DNA of 64,000 nucleotides, taken from positions 62,001-126,000 of the forward strand of contig NZ_SMFT01000004.1 of assembly GCF_004339025.1 (NCBI RefSeq). Reading direction: 5' to 3'. This document shows, piece after piece, positions 32,650 through 42,347 of this stretch. The DNA is from Volucribacter psittacicida (lineage in GTDB: Bacteria; Pseudomonadota; Gammaproteobacteria; Enterobacterales; Pasteurellaceae). How positions within the stretch are numbered: the stretch's first letter is position 1; each line of letters begins with the position of its first letter. The translations under genes and the position numbers were made by a program. Under the pieces are notes generated by a model. That model was not told where the DNA came from. It searched no databases and was given only the letters and a program-made list of their open reading frames with translations.

Positions 32650-32653
32650 TGCC

Positions 32654-32944
32654 TCAATATTTGATAGAAAACTGTGAATAAATTTGTTCGGTGAATTGTG
32701 GTTCGTTGAGTTCAAGGACAAGCTCTACACGAGATTGAGGCGGTCCTTGTTCTAACCATTGTTTAAATAAAGTCAAATTTTCATGGCTTCCTTGTGCCAA
32801 TACCTGAACGCTATTATCTGCCAAATTTTTTACCCAACCCGTAATCTGCCATTGCTTAGCTTTTTTCCAAGTAAAATAGCGAAAGCCTACGCCCTGTACT
32901 TTGCCATAAATAGCAAAATGTTTTGTGATTAATACCTTATCCAT
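32654..32944 (-). CDS. yccX: Acylphosphatase
   Basis: 96 residues, standard length. 'YGKVQGVGFRYFTWKKA' contains the phosphate-binding loop and catalytic Arg, and 'GWVKNLADNSVQV' the catalytic Asn. It hydrolyses carboxyl-phosphate bonds such as in acyl phosphates. It is convergent with tusE, with only four bases between them. Confidence 0.9.
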   Translation of the reverse strand: MDKVLITKHFAIYGKVQGVGFRYFTWKKAKQWQITGWVKNLADNSVQVLAQGSHENLTLFKQWLEQGPPQSRVELVLELNEPQFTEQIYSQFSIKY

Positions 32945-33305
32945 TTTCTTCGTCCGTAATGAAGTTTATCAATGCTATAAAAGTGCGGTCGATTTTTCAA
33001 AAATTTTTTTATTTGCTATAGTCGTTTCAGTTCAAATAAGGCAAAACGTGCCTATACCATCATATTATAGTCCTCCTACTTTAAAATAGGGCAACGATAA
33101 TTTAAAAACCTTAGGACTAAAACCTAGGTTATGGTTAAATTATAAACAATTATACAATATTAACCATCTTTAATATTTCAATTTTACTCAATTTAGACTA
33201 GGATATATCCTTGTACTTAACCAAAGTATAACCGTTTCAATTTAAAATGGGACGATTAACAATAACTCAATTATCGTTAAATGATATATCACTTCAGGAG
33301 TCGAC
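32945..33305. other. 361-bp intergenic region with palindromic repeats
   Basis: Holds an uptake sequence (32981-32989), three copies of the TTTTAAAA-centred palindromic element (33016-33040 reverse, 33066-33100 two-armed, 33235-33258) and an inverted repeat ACCTTAGG…CCTAGGT near 33108-33129. No open reading frame is convincing. Confidence 0.6.
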
Positions 33306-33959
33306 ATGAAACTTCGTCATCTGGCGTTGACTGCAACAATGCTTTTTGCAAGTAGCGCAACTTTTGCTGGTGTGGTTACCAGTTCTTCAAATATAGATTT
33401 TCTTGCTATTGATGGAAAAAAAGCGAATAAATCCTTATTAAAAGAGGCTCGTTCTTTTAATGTTCAGGCTGGTAACAAACATCAAGTGGTCATTCGTGTT
33501 TCCGAAATTATACGCGCTGGCTCTGATCGTACATTGTTTGAATCAGATCCTATTATTGTGACTTTCCAAGGCTCTAATGAAGATATTGTTATCTCCGCAC
33601 CACGTCTTGAAAATGAGCGTGATGTGAGTAATTTTAAACAAAATCCACAAATCACAGTAAAAACCACTTCTGGTAATGTGATTGAAACGCAACAAGATCG
33701 CTTAAAACAAGAAGGTTTTTTACCTGGTGTTAATCTGATTGATAATATCTCAGATTATAATGCCTCTGGTGCACCTGCTGCGGTAAGTGCCTTTGCCACT
33801 ACAGCAATTCCAGCAAGTATTCCGGGCATTGCGAAAACACAAAAAGGAAAAGTGGTTGTACAAGGAGAAAATATTGTAGAACAGCAATTACAATATTGGT
33901 TCCAACAAGCGGACAAAGAAACGCAAGCACGTTTCTTAAACTGGGCAAAACAGCAATAA
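33306..33959 (+). CDS. yccT: YccT/DUF2057 family exported protein
   Basis: 217 residues with a Sec signal peptide (MKLRHLALTATMLFASSATFA, cleavage after FA at 21). The mature part shows 'NIDFLAIDGKKANKS…FNVQAGNKHQVVIRVSEI', typical of DUF2057, a periplasmic family. In enterobacteria YccT affects curli regulation; in Pasteurellaceae the role is unknown. CAGGAG precedes the ATG. A strong terminator follows. Confidence 0.85.
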   Translation: MKLRHLALTATMLFASSATFAGVVTSSSNIDFLAIDGKKANKSLLKEARSFNVQAGNKHQVVIRVSEIIRAGSDRTLFESDPIIVTFQGSNEDIVISAPRLENERDVSNFKQNPQITVKTTSGNVIETQQDRLKQEGFLPGVNLIDNISDYNASGAPAAVSAFATTAIPASIPGIAKTQKGKVVVQGENIVEQQLQYWFQQADKETQARFLNWAKQQ

Positions 33960-33985
33960 TATCAATCCTAATCCAAACAAAATAG

Positions 33986-34012
33986 AAAAGTGAGCTTTGC
34001 TCACTTTTTATT
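33986..34012 (+). terminator. Intrinsic terminator after yccT
   Basis: AAGTGAGC-TTT-GCTCACTT followed by TTTATTT between yccT and mgsA. Confidence 0.85.
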
Positions 34013-34031
34013 TAGCTTAAAGGAGAAAAGA

Positions 34032-34490
34032 ATGAACACAACCACTCGCCAGTTACCTTCTCAAAAAAATATTGCGCTGGTGGCACATGATCATCGTAAA
34101 CAACAACTTATAAATTGGTGTAAAACTAACCGCACTTTATTATTACCTCATCGTTTATACGGTACAGGCACAACAGGTAACCTTGTTCATCAACATACTC
34201 AACTTGAAATCACGAGTCTGTTAAGCGGACCTATGGGGGGCGATCAACAGCTAGGGGCATTAATTGCTGAAGGAAAAATCGATCTCCTTATTTTCTTTTG
34301 GGATCCAATGAATGCTGTACCTCATGATCCTGATGTTAAGGCACTTATGCGTGTTGCGACAGTTTGGAATATCCCTGTTGCTATGAATGAAGCCAGTGCT
34401 GATTTTCTTATTAGTTCCCCTTTGTTTGCTCAAAAATGTGACATTACAGTCCCTGATTATGAGGGTTATTTAGCCGAACGATTAAAATAG
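34032..34490 (+). CDS. mgsA: Methylglyoxal synthase
   Basis: 152 residues from [20 protein letters not shown]. The ATG at 34032 follows AAGGAG. '[11 protein letters not shown]', '[27 protein letters not shown]' and '[18 protein letters not shown]' are the phosphate-binding and catalytic segments; the Asp of GGDQQ is catalytic. It converts dihydroxyacetone phosphate to methylglyoxal, a bypass of lower glycolysis. The stop codon TAG is part of a palindromic repeat. Confidence 0.95.
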   Translation: MNTTTRQLPSQKNIALVAHDHRKQQLINWCKTNRTLLLPHRLYGTGTTGNLVHQHTQLEITSLLSGPMGGDQQLGALIAEGKIDLLIFFWDPMNAVPHDPDVKALMRVATVWNIPVAMNEASADFLISSPLFAQKCDITVPDYEGYLAERLK

Positions 34491-34530
34491 TCGCCCCACT
34501 TTAAAAAATACGGCGTTGATAGGGCTTGAC

Positions 34531-34554
34531 TTATTTTAAAATGGAGCAACTATA
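34531..34554 (+). repeat. Dispersed palindromic element, arm copy
   Basis: TTATTTTAAAATGGAGCAAC then TATA. A second, two-armed copy starts right at the mgsA stop (34487-34520). See the finding on the family. Confidence 0.6.
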
Positions 34555-34615
34555 TATTCCGCAATAGGCTTTTGCTATACTCATAATCCGTTTATCAAAG
34601 CAATGAGAATATACC

Positions 34616-35059
34616 ATGGCATTAATTCTTAATATTTTAAACTTTATCTTGGGCGGTTTTTTTACCACATTAGGCTGGTTATTCGCCACAGTAGTAAGTG
34701 CAATTTTAATCATTACCTTACCCTACACACGCAGTTGTTGGGAAATTACTAAAATGGCCTTTGTTCCCTTTGGGAATGATATTATTCATATTAAATACTT
34801 AGAACCGACTCACCCTGTCAGCAACGGCCTTGGCACAATACTCAATATTATTTGGTTTATCTTTTTTGGCTGGTGGCTATGTTTATCTCATGTCCTCACA
34901 GGGATTGCACAATGTATTACCATTATAGGTATTCCTACGGGCATTGCGAATTTTAAACTTGCCGCTATCGCCTTATTCCCTGTGGGACAACGGGTGGTAA
35001 GCAAAGAAGTGGCACAACGGGCAAGAGTGCGAGAAGCACAAAAACAACTTAACCAATAA
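34616..35059 (+). CDS. yccF: YccF family inner membrane protein
   Basis: 147 residues with two hydrophobic halves; 'LNFILGGFFTTLGWLFATVVSAILIIT' and 'WWLCLSHVLTGIAQCITIIGIPTGIANFKLA' are typical of the YccF domain. Function unknown. It lies 11 bp before yccS, the same order as in E. coli, so it is probably in one transcript with it. Confidence 0.9.
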   Translation: MALILNILNFILGGFFTTLGWLFATVVSAILIITLPYTRSCWEITKMAFVPFGNDIIHIKYLEPTHPVSNGLGTILNIIWFIFFGWWLCLSHVLTGIAQCITIIGIPTGIANFKLAAIALFPVGQRVVSKEVAQRARVREAQKQLNQ

Positions 35060-35070
35060 ATAACGAAATC

Positions 35071-37224
35071 ATGATCAAGCGCTGGCTAACCGCCAATATT
35101 ATCGCGGTCTTACCTGTTTTTATCGCCGTTAATATTGCGGCATTATTAGTATGGCAATTAGCTATTTCTCAACAAAGTATGCCCTTAGTATTAGGAATTA
35201 TTGCGGGGGGATTAGCCGATCTTGATCATCGTTTAACAGGGCGATTAAAAAACCTGTTTTACACCCTTATTGCTTTTAGCATTTCATCTATCGCCACGCA
35301 ACTGACGTTAGGACATAGCCACGCCTTTATTATGGTGATGACCACCATGACCTTTATTTTTACTATACTTGGTACATTAGGGCAACGTTATAACACAGTG
35401 GCTTTTAGTGCATTGGTTGTCGCTCTCTACACTGGCTTAACCTATTTACCCTCTACCCCTTGGTATCTCAATCCTTTGATGATTTTAGCGGGAACATTAC
35501 TTTATAGTGTTACTGCTATGCTGATTTATCTTCTTTTTCCCCATCGCCCTGTACAAGAAAATATCTGTAAATCTTTTCTGGCACTCGCCGATTATTTAGA
35601 CACCAAAGCCAGCTTCTTTGATCCTGATGATATTGATGAGTTAGAACAAAAACAAGTCCAGCTTGCCTTGAAAAATAGTCAAGTTATTCAATCATTTAAT
35701 GATTGTCGATCCTCTTTATTCTATCGATTAAAAGGGCAACATCGCCATTCACGCACACAAAAAATGTTGCGTTATTACGTAACCGCTCAAGAAATTCACG
35801 AAAAAGTGAATTCTAGCCATTTCAATTATCAACGCATTACCCAACAACTCAAAAATAGCGATATTCTCTTTCGTATCCAACGTTTATTAGAATTACAAGC
35901 CCAAGCCTGTCGCCAATTTGCTCATCAGTTGCAACAAAATCTCCCTTATCAACATAACCAACGCTTAGAAAAAGCCTTGCAAGGCATTCAACAATCTTTT
36001 GAATTTTATCAACAGCACCAACCGCAATCTCCGCAATTTCCTTTGCAACGTCTCATTGGAAATTTACAAAATGTGGGTTGGCAATTACAACACCTCGGCC
36101 AAGACAATCAGCAAGAGAAAAGCCAACATCAGCAAATCAATAATGACAATATTGCAGGATTAAGTAATATTATTGAAGCTATTCGTAGTCAATTAAACTT
36201 TCGCTCGCCCCTATTTCGCCACGCACTCAGACTTTCTATTGTGGTGTTCATCTGTTGCAGTATCGCTGAATTTTTACAATTAGAACGGGGATATTGGATT
36301 TTACTTACTGCTATTTTTGTCTGCCAACCTAATTATTCCGCCACAAAAACACGTTTAAAACAACGCATTATTGGTACAATTCTTGGCGTCATCGTCGGCT
36401 CATTACTCCCCTATATCGGCACAACCTTAGAAACCAAATTAGGCATTGTGGTGCTATCTAGTACCTTATTTTTCTTCTTTCGTAGCAATAATTATAGCTT
36501 TTCCACCTTTTTTATTACCATTCAAGTATTAATGAGCTTTGATATTATAGGTTTTGATCTTTATGCAGCGATGGGACCTCGTGTTATTGACACCTTAACG
36601 GGCTCATTAATTTCTTGGCTGGCGGTATCTTATTTATGGCCTGATTGGAAATATTTAGAATTAAATAAAGTTAGTGAGCAAGCCCTCAACGCCAATGCCA
36701 AATACTTGTTATACATTATCAGCCAATTACAATTTGATCAGATCGATGATTTAAAATATCGTATTGCTCGGCGTAATGCCCATAACAGTGCAAATACCCT
36801 CTACATTAGGGTATCCAATATGAATAATGAGCCACATAAATACCAATCCTACCTCAGCGAAGGGTTTCAGCTCCTCAAACTGAATACCACCTTGCTAAGT
36901 TATATTTCTGCATTGGGGGCATACCGTAGCTATATGGCAACCTTAACTCAGCAAAGGGACTTCCTCGCTCAATTTTACCCAACGGCAAAAAAAATCATCT
37001 ATGGATTAGAACATCTGGCGAAGCTAAATACTCAAGAATTTGAGCAATTACACCAACAGATTAGCGACAATCTTAAACAATTTTTAAATTGTTATCATGA
37101 ACAATTAAATCAAATAGATTTCACTGTACCAATTCAACAACTTGATATGATTAACCAATTATTGCCTAATTTGTATCAGGCTATTCAAGCAGTAAACAAA
37201 TATAGTCGTCCCCCATTAAAATAA
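35071..37224 (+). CDS. yccS: YccS family putative efflux/transport protein (FUSC-like)
   Basis: 717 residues. Six N-terminal membrane helices (13-160), a large cytoplasmic part (165-385) and a second set of helices (385-525) give the YccS/YhfK plan of the fusaric acid resistance superfamily. 'ERGYWILLTAIFVCQPNYSATKTRLKQRIIGT' is a conserved FUSC motif. The substrate is unknown. The middle is Gln- and His-rich. It ends in convergence with torD. Confidence 0.9.
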   Translation: MIKRWLTANIIAVLPVFIAVNIAALLVWQLAISQQSMPLVLGIIAGGLADLDHRLTGRLKNLFYTLIAFSISSIATQLTLGHSHAFIMVMTTMTFIFTILGTLGQRYNTVAFSALVVALYTGLTYLPSTPWYLNPLMILAGTLLYSVTAMLIYLLFPHRPVQENICKSFLALADYLDTKASFFDPDDIDELEQKQVQLALKNSQVIQSFNDCRSSLFYRLKGQHRHSRTQKMLRYYVTAQEIHEKVNSSHFNYQRITQQLKNSDILFRIQRLLELQAQACRQFAHQLQQNLPYQHNQRLEKALQGIQQSFEFYQQHQPQSPQFPLQRLIGNLQNVGWQLQHLGQDNQQEKSQHQQINNDNIAGLSNIIEAIRSQLNFRSPLFRHALRLSIVVFICCSIAEFLQLERGYWILLTAIFVCQPNYSATKTRLKQRIIGTILGVIVGSLLPYIGTTLETKLGIVVLSSTLFFFFRSNNYSFSTFFITIQVLMSFDIIGFDLYAAMGPRVIDTLTGSLISWLAVSYLWPDWKYLELNKVSEQALNANAKYLLYIISQLQFDQIDDLKYRIARRNAHNSANTLYIRVSNMNNEPHKYQSYLSEGFQLLKLNTTLLSYISALGAYRSYMATLTQQRDFLAQFYPTAKKIIYGLEHLAKLNTQEFEQLHQQISDNLKQFLNCYHEQLNQIDFTVPIQQLDMINQLLPNLYQAIQAVNKYSRPPLK

Positions 37225-37246
37225 GCTAAAGCGTACCAATACTGTA

Positions 37247-37270
37247 TTATTTTAAAATGGGAGAACAATA
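37247..37270 (+). repeat. Dispersed palindromic element, arm copy
   Basis: TTATTTTAAAATGGGAGAAC then AATA, between the convergent yccS and torD stops; four bases from the torD stop. Confidence 0.55.
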
Positions 37271-37273
37271 AAA

Positions 37274-37834
37274 CTATTCAACACCTTCTAACTCATCAGC
37301 CATTGCTGACAAAATTTCTCGGCATAATTGAGATAAGGCGCGATAGAAAGGTAAATGACTATGTGCCTCAACCTGCCCCAAAAACTTACTGGCACAAGGC
37401 AATAAAAATTGGGCAAAGAAAGTTTTTTGCACCTCAATATCCACCACATTATCCTCAAGCCAAGCAGAAGTAAGCAATAAAAGGGCAATATGATCAGCAT
37501 TTTCTAATGTTGGCATAGCATATTGTTGACGAAATTGTAAAAAGTCCGCCAAATTCACATCATAATTACTGAGTTTAATTGTTACAGCCCCTACTTGAGG
37601 ATCGAATAAATGGCAATATTCTTTGTTTAATTGCGTTAAATCTTGAGGAGATTGCAAAGCCTTTAAGGCTTGTTCACTTTGGTTATCGGTGGATAATGGC
37701 CAAATGGCAGTTAGTTGTTGTTGAGCCAACCACGTAAAAATATTTGCCAAAATAGGATCTTGAGGTTGGCGATAAAATAAATTACCAAATAAACGGCTAA
37801 TCAGCGAGAAAGGTGTTGTTTGTGTTGTCATCAT
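37274..37834 (-). CDS. torD: TorD/DmsD family molybdoenzyme chaperone
   Basis: 186 residues, all helical. 'LNKEYCHLFDPQVGAVTIKLS' matches the Y/F-x-x-L-F signature of the family, and the C-terminal region is the usual helical bundle. Such chaperones bind the Tat signal of TMAO or DMSO reductase and guard cofactor insertion. The reductase gene is not in the window. TorD is the more likely member, but DmsD-like function cannot be excluded. Confidence 0.8.
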   Translation of the reverse strand: MMTTQTTPFSLISRLFGNLFYRQPQDPILANIFTWLAQQQLTAIWPLSTDNQSEQALKALQSPQDLTQLNKEYCHLFDPQVGAVTIKLSNYDVNLADFLQFRQQYAMPTLENADHIALLLLTSAWLEDNVVDIEVQKTFFAQFLLPCASKFLGQVEAHSHLPFYRALSQLCREILSAMADELEGVE

Positions 37835-38001
37835 TTATCCTTAAAAAATTATAAAAAATTTGACCGCACTTTTGCTTTTTTGGCTATCACATCATTCATA
37901 AAGTACGGCGATAAAACAATTAGTGATAAAAACTGGATATTATATACAAATTCAAGTATTATCTTCAAAATTTTATCAAAAATAGCGAGATGATGTGAAT
38001 A

Positions 38002-38505
38002 ATGTTGAAAAAACTCTTTATTATAATAGCTTTATTATTGCTAAGTGCTTGTAACGCCGTACCACCACAAACAAACATACAGCAACCTAAATCTCAATTA
38101 GCACTTAAAACCAATAAAGCAAGCCACCCTACACTCATCAACAACGCTCAACTTGCTCATCTTTATCAACAATGGGTAGGTACAAAATATCGTCTAGGCG
38201 GAACAACAAAAAATGGCATAGATTGCTCAGCATTCATGCAACAAATTTTCGCCCAAATTTACCAAATCGATCTCCCTCGTTCTACATCACAACAACGGCA
38301 GCTGGGTAAATCCATTAATAAAGAGCAATTACAACAAGGGGATCTCGTTTTCTTTCGTCATAATCATCATGTGGGTTTATATATTGGTGAAAATAAATTT
38401 ATGCACGCCAGTACAAGCCAAGGAGTAACCATTAGCTCCCTCAATGACCATTATTGGCGTAAAAATTATACCCAATCTCGCCGTATTCTCTTATCGCCTA
38501 AATAA
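38002..38505 (+). CDS. NlpC/P60 family lipoprotein, peptidoglycan endopeptidase
   Basis: 167 residues. Lipobox LLLLSAC with lipidated Cys17. The NlpC/P60 domain has catalytic Cys75 (NGIDCSAFMQ), His123 (HNHHVGLYIG) and His135 (FMHAST). It resembles Spr/MepS and NlpC and would cut stem-peptide cross-links in the wall. The length is slightly short of MepS. It is followed by a copy of the dispersed palindromic element. Confidence 0.9.
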   Translation: MLKKLFIIIALLLLSACNAVPPQTNIQQPKSQLALKTNKASHPTLINNAQLAHLYQQWVGTKYRLGGTTKNGIDCSAFMQQIFAQIYQIDLPRSTSQQRQLGKSINKEQLQQGDLVFFRHNHHVGLYIGENKFMHASTSQGVTISSLNDHYWRKNYTQSRRILLSPK

Positions 38506-38544
38506 TATCACTGCTTTCAATTTAAAATAAAATAAGAGATCCCC

Positions 38545-39009
38545 TTATTGTACCGAAGCCTTAAAGAGATTTTTTCTTGGTTTAAACTGATGAATGGTAT
38601 TGGTTACTCGTCCTAACACCTTTAGCCCTTGCCAATTCTGAGTACGAATACTATGGTATTTGGCATCTAATGACATAAATACCCATTCTTGTTCTCGATC
38701 ATTCAGCAATTCATACAGTAAAAATTGTTCCTCCTGTTCAAGCACAATCAAATCACCCACATTCAATCTCTCCGCTTGCTCAACCACCAAAATATCGCCT
38801 TGCTCAATTCCCCAAGCCAACATATTAGGATTGGTTACCTGAATAAAGCAGGTTTGTTTCGGGCGTTTAATACAGTAGAGATTTAAATCTAACTTATATT
38901 TAACCAAGTTATTTTTCCCCAACGCATTATGACTACAATCCGTATAAAACGGCATCGGTTGATATGAGAAAGTCTGTTTTTCATTATCCATCGCTACAAT
39001 AGGATCCAT
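38545..39009 (-). CDS. UmuD/LexA-fold protein lacking catalytic residues
   Basis: 154 residues. The C-terminal 100 residues align with the S24 fold: 'NMLAWGIEQGDILVVEQAERLNVGDLIVLEQEEQFLLYELL' parallels UmuD 'GDSM…GDLLIVD…GDIVIA…FTVKKL'. The nucleophile Ser is replaced by Asn62 and the Lys by Tyr99 in my alignment, so self-cleavage should be lost. A consensus LexA box lies 21-36 bases upstream of the start, implying SOS induction. No umuC is adjacent. It may act as a non-cleavable partner or regulator. Confidence 0.65.
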   Translation of the reverse strand: MDPIVAMDNEKQTFSYQPMPFYTDCSHNALGKNNLVKYKLDLNLYCIKRPKQTCFIQVTNPNMLAWGIEQGDILVVEQAERLNVGDLIVLEQEEQFLLYELLNDREQEWVFMSLDAKYHSIRTQNWQGLKVLGRVTNTIHQFKPRKNLFKASVQ

Positions 39010-39029
39010 ATTCGCCTCAAAAGAATTAA

Positions 39030-39069
39030 CTGTACAAGAATACAGTTAATATACTGTATAAAAAAACAA
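39030..39069 (-). promoter_or_regulatory. LexA (SOS) boxes
   Basis: CTGTACAAGAATACAG (39030-39045) is a perfect CTGT-N8-ACAG palindrome. A second, weaker CTGTATAAAAAAACAA lies at 39054-39069. They precede the UmuD-like gene. Confidence 0.75.
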
Positions 39070-39120
39070 TGTGTCAATAAAATTTCATTTTTTTATACAA
39101 ATTTTTTATTTTTATGTTTT

Positions 39121-39212
39121 ATTTAAGCTTAATTTAAGCTAATCTTTCCAGTCTCTAATAGGTCATATAGCTTATACCAATAGGTTATATCGTGATTAAC
39201 CGCAGGTTATAT
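39121..39212 (+). repeat. Phased direct repeats upstream of sstT
   Basis: Three 10-bp repeats TAGGTCATAT (39159), TAGGTTATAT (39181) and CAGGTTATAT (39203) are exactly 22 bp apart. A second pair ATTTAAGCTT/ATTTAAGCTA (39121, 39132) has an 11-bp period. The last copy also makes a GCAGGT…ACCTGC stem (39202-39221). They look like a cooperative operator. Confidence 0.5.
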
Positions 39213-39247
39213 TTTACCTGCCCAAACACAACATCAATGATTATATT

Positions 39248-40492
39248 ATGAATACTTCACGTTTTTTTTCGTTATTCTTTCAGGGAAATCTTATTAAACG
39301 TATTGCTATCGGTCTTGTACTAGGTATTATCGTTGCATTAATTTCTCCTACTCTCGAACCCACTTTAGGCTTTAATATCGCAGAAAAAGTCGGTTTATTA
39401 GGGCAAATTTTCGTACGTTCATTGCGTGCGGTTGCACCTATTCTGGTATTTGTCCTTATCATTGCCTCCATTGCCAATAAAAAAATTGGCGATCAAAGCA
39501 ATATGAAAGACATCATCATTTTATATGCTTTAGGTACCTTTCTTGCTTCATTAACAGCGGTGGTTTTCAGCTTCCTTTTTCCAAGCACCATTGCGCTTGC
39601 AGTACAAGATAACTCCCTTTCTCCGCCAGAAGCGATTTCAGAAGTATTAAAAGCGGTACTCTTTAACGCCTTAGATAACCCACTTAGTGCACTATTTAAT
39701 GCGAACTTTATCGGTATTCTCACTTGGGCGATTGGTTTAGGTATTACATTACGCCACGCCGCAGATACTACCAAAAATGTGCTTAATGATATTTCCGAAG
39801 CCATTTCTAAAATCGTCTATTTTGTGATTTCGCTTGCACCTATCGGGGTGTTCGGTTTAGTGGCTGATACCTTAGCGGATCGTGGGCTTGCCTCTCTCTT
39901 GGGTTATGTACAGTTACTTGCGGTATTAATTGGCTGTATGTTATTTGTCGCCTTTGTGGTCAATCCAATTTTAGTGTTCTGGAAAATTCGCCGTAATCCT
40001 TACCCTTTAGTTTGGACTTGTGTGCGTGAAAGTGGTTTAACCGCCTTCTTAACCCGTAGCTCTGCCGCCAATATTCCTGTCAATCTAAGTCTGGCTAAAC
40101 GCTTAAACCTTGATGAAAAAACCTATTCAGTGTCTATCCCATTAGGAGCAGCTGTGAATATGGCTGGTGCTGCCATTACAATTACTGTATTAACCTTAGC
40201 CGCGGTACATACTTTAGGTATGGAAATTTCCTTAGGTAGTGCTTTATTACTTAGCGTAGTCGCCTCTATTTGTGGTGCGGGTGCCTCTGGTGTCGCTGGT
40301 GGATCATTATTATTAATCCCATTAGCTTGTAGCCTATTTGGTATTCCCAATGAAATTGCCGCTCAAGTGATTGGGGTAGGTTTTATTATTGGGGTACTAC
40401 AAGACTCAACAGAAACGGCGTTAAACTCCTCAACAGATGTGTTATTTACCGCCGCTGTATGTATCGCTGATGAAAGAAAAAATCAAGCATAA
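39248..40492 (+). CDS. sstT: Serine/threonine:sodium symporter SstT
   Basis: 414 residues, eight or more membrane helices, with the dicarboxylate/amino acid:cation symporter signatures: 'GKPVG-like' loops are replaced by '[19 protein letters not shown]' and '[24 protein letters not shown]'; the tip '[21 protein letters not shown]' is the second hairpin. It imports serine and threonine with sodium. Full length, no defects. A strong terminator follows. Confidence 0.95.
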   Translation: MNTSRFFSLFFQGNLIKRIAIGLVLGIIVALISPTLEPTLGFNIAEKVGLLGQIFVRSLRAVAPILVFVLIIASIANKKIGDQSNMKDIIILYALGTFLASLTAVVFSFLFPSTIALAVQDNSLSPPEAISEVLKAVLFNALDNPLSALFNANFIGILTWAIGLGITLRHAADTTKNVLNDISEAISKIVYFVISLAPIGVFGLVADTLADRGLASLLGYVQLLAVLIGCMLFVAFVVNPILVFWKIRRNPYPLVWTCVRESGLTAFLTRSSAANIPVNLSLAKRLNLDEKTYSVSIPLGAAVNMAGAAITITVLTLAAVHTLGMEISLGSALLLSVVASICGAGASGVAGGSLLLIPLACSLFGIPNEIAAQVIGVGFIIGVLQDSTETALNSSTDVLFTAAVCIADERKNQA

Positions 40493-40513
40493 AGACTCAT
40501 CAGATTGATACCA

Positions 40514-40548
40514 TAAAAAATAGCCGTTCGATAAAACGGCTATTTTTA
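40514..40548. terminator. Intrinsic terminator after sstT
   Basis: AAAATAGCCGTT-CGATAA-AACGGCTATTTT with T-run on the plus strand and A-run on the minus side, so it can serve sstT and the convergent rimK. Confidence 0.85.
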
Positions 40549-40550
40549 TG

Positions 40551-40577
40551 TTTCAATTTTAAAATGGAAAGACTATA
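40551..40577. repeat. Dispersed palindromic element
   Basis: TTTCAATTTTAAAATGGAAA then GACTATA, between sstT and rimK, six bases from the rimK stop region. Confidence 0.6.
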
Positions 40578-40580
40578 TTT

Positions 40581-41480
40581 TCATTGTGCCATTTTCTTTT
40601 CTAAATAAGCAATCATTTGGCTTGCAATATCAATATGGCTGGTTTGTTCAATCAGTTCTAACCCCGGGCTGGCATTGACTTCCAATACCATTGTGCCTTT
40701 GTGGGTACGAATCAGATCCACACCAGCAACATCAAGACCAAGGGCTTGCGTGGCTTGAATAGCCATATTTTTTTCCTGTGGCGAAAGCTGAACTAGCTCG
40801 GCGGAACCGCCTCGATGAAAATTAGCACGAAATTCCCCCGCTTTGCCAATTCGTTGCATAGAGGCAATCACTTGTTGCCCTATCACAAAACAACGAATAT
40901 CACGCCCTTGTGCCTCTTTAATAAACTGCTGTAATAAGGTAGGGACAGAGGAATGACGTAAAGTTTCCAAAATACTGACCGCACTTTGGGCTTTTTCCGC
41001 CAGCATAACCCCAATGCCCTGTGCGCCCGTTAAGGTTTTTAAAATCATTTCCTCATTCAGTTGCGCCACCGCTGCTGAGGCGGAAAATTCATTCCCTGCT
41101 AATAAAGTGGTAGGAATAGGAACATTCGCCTGTAATAATGCCTGCAAACTTTGCCATTTATCTCGTGCCAATAAAAAAGCTTTTGCCTCATTTAAACAGG
41201 CTGTACCCTTAGCTTGAAAATGCCGTAATACAGCACAGCCCATTTGCGTACTGGTTGTGCCAAAACGTGGAATAATCCCTTGATAATCATTCAATAAAAC
41301 AGGCTCACTGTCGCTCTTTTCTTGATAATACAGAATAAAGTGCGGTGCATTTTGTTCAAGTTTTAATAAACAGCGATTAGGATCAAGAATATCTAGCTGG
41401 TGTCCACTATTTTCAGCGGCTTGTTTGAGCCTCACACAGCTGTATAAACGAGGCTCTCGGCATAACATCAATAGTTTCAT
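40581..41480 (-). CDS. rimK: Ribosomal protein S6 glutamate ligase RimK
   Basis: 299 residues, ATP-grasp fold. '[18 protein letters not shown]' opens, '[25 protein letters not shown]' and '[17 protein letters not shown]' form the nucleotide site and '[31 protein letters not shown]' the C-terminal metal site. It adds glutamates to the S6 C-terminus. It is three bases from nfsA in the same direction. Two uptake sequences lie inside (40978, 41338). Confidence 0.93.
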   Translation of the reverse strand: MKLLMLCREPRLYSCVRLKQAAENSGHQLDILDPNRCLLKLEQNAPHFILYYQEKSDSEPVLLNDYQGIIPRFGTTSTQMGCAVLRHFQAKGTACLNEAKAFLLARDKWQSLQALLQANVPIPTTLLAGNEFSASAAVAQLNEEMILKTLTGAQGIGVMLAEKAQSAVSILETLRHSSVPTLLQQFIKEAQGRDIRCFVIGQQVIASMQRIGKAGEFRANFHRGGSAELVQLSPQEKNMAIQATQALGLDVAGVDLIRTHKGTMVLEVNASPGLELIEQTSHIDIASQMIAYLEKKMAQ

Positions 41481-41483
41481 AGA

Positions 41484-42206
41484 TTATTTCTTCATAAAAC
41501 CTTGCTGTTGCAAATAAGGTAATATATGTGGTCGCACAGGCTCTGCAAGGGTTTTGGCGATATTGGCATACCAATCTGTTTGTTTACCACGTTGCTGATA
41601 ATAGGCTTTAACCTCTTGGTTATAGTTATCTAACTGATTTGCGGATAAAGGTTGATATTGATTTTCAAAGCACAGGGTTTGTTGTGGTAAACGAGGTTTT
41701 TGTGGCGGATCTTGATCGGGATAACCTAAGCATAATCCAAACACCGCAAAACAATGGGGAGGTAACTGCAAAAGTTCGCCAACTTTTTCTATATTATTAC
41801 GTAATGCCCCGATAAATACGCCACCTAAGCCTAAAGATTCGGCGGCGACCATCACATTTTGCCCCATAATCCCTGCATCAACCGCACCGATCAACGCCAC
41901 TTCGGTATAATCTAATTGAGCTTGTGGGCAAAGCTGTTGGTGCTTAGCAAAATCTACACAAAACACCCAAAATTCAGGGGCTTGCTTGATATAAACTTGA
42001 TGAGACGCACAAGCCATAATTTGCTCTCGCAATGCCATATCTGTAATGCGTACAATGGAAATACATTGCAAATGATTCGAGGAAGATGACATTCTTGCCA
42101 CCTCAATGAGCTGTTGGCAGAGTGATTCTTCAATAGGTTGTGATGTAAATTGACGAATAGAACGATGCGCTAATTGCGTTGCAATGGTGGAAGATAATGC
42201 TTGCAT
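41484..42206 (-). CDS. nfsA: Oxygen-insensitive NADPH nitroreductase NfsA
   Basis: 240 residues. 'HRSIRQFTSQPIEESLCQQLIEVARMSSSSNHLQ' and 'LGLGGVFIGALRNN' are FMN-binding segments of the NfsA/FRP family; 'FGLCLGYPDQDPPQKPRLP' is the conserved C-terminal part. It reduces nitroaromatics and quinones with NADPH. It is the first gene of the nfsA-rimK pair. Confidence 0.93.
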   Translation of the reverse strand: MQALSSTIATQLAHRSIRQFTSQPIEESLCQQLIEVARMSSSSNHLQCISIVRITDMALREQIMACASHQVYIKQAPEFWVFCVDFAKHQQLCPQAQLDYTEVALIGAVDAGIMGQNVMVAAESLGLGGVFIGALRNNIEKVGELLQLPPHCFAVFGLCLGYPDQDPPQKPRLPQQTLCFENQYQPLSANQLDNYNQEVKAYYQQRGKQTDWYANIAKTLAEPVRPHILPYLQQQGFMKK

Positions 42207-42347
42207 AAAAATCTCCTAAAATAAGCCTGCTGATTAAGATTGATATATTATACCAATCAAAATAATGCTGAAAAACAGTTTATTAATGGCATAAGAATAA
42301 GATAGAATAGGCGAAATATAAACTAATTTTATTAATAGGAGTTATTT

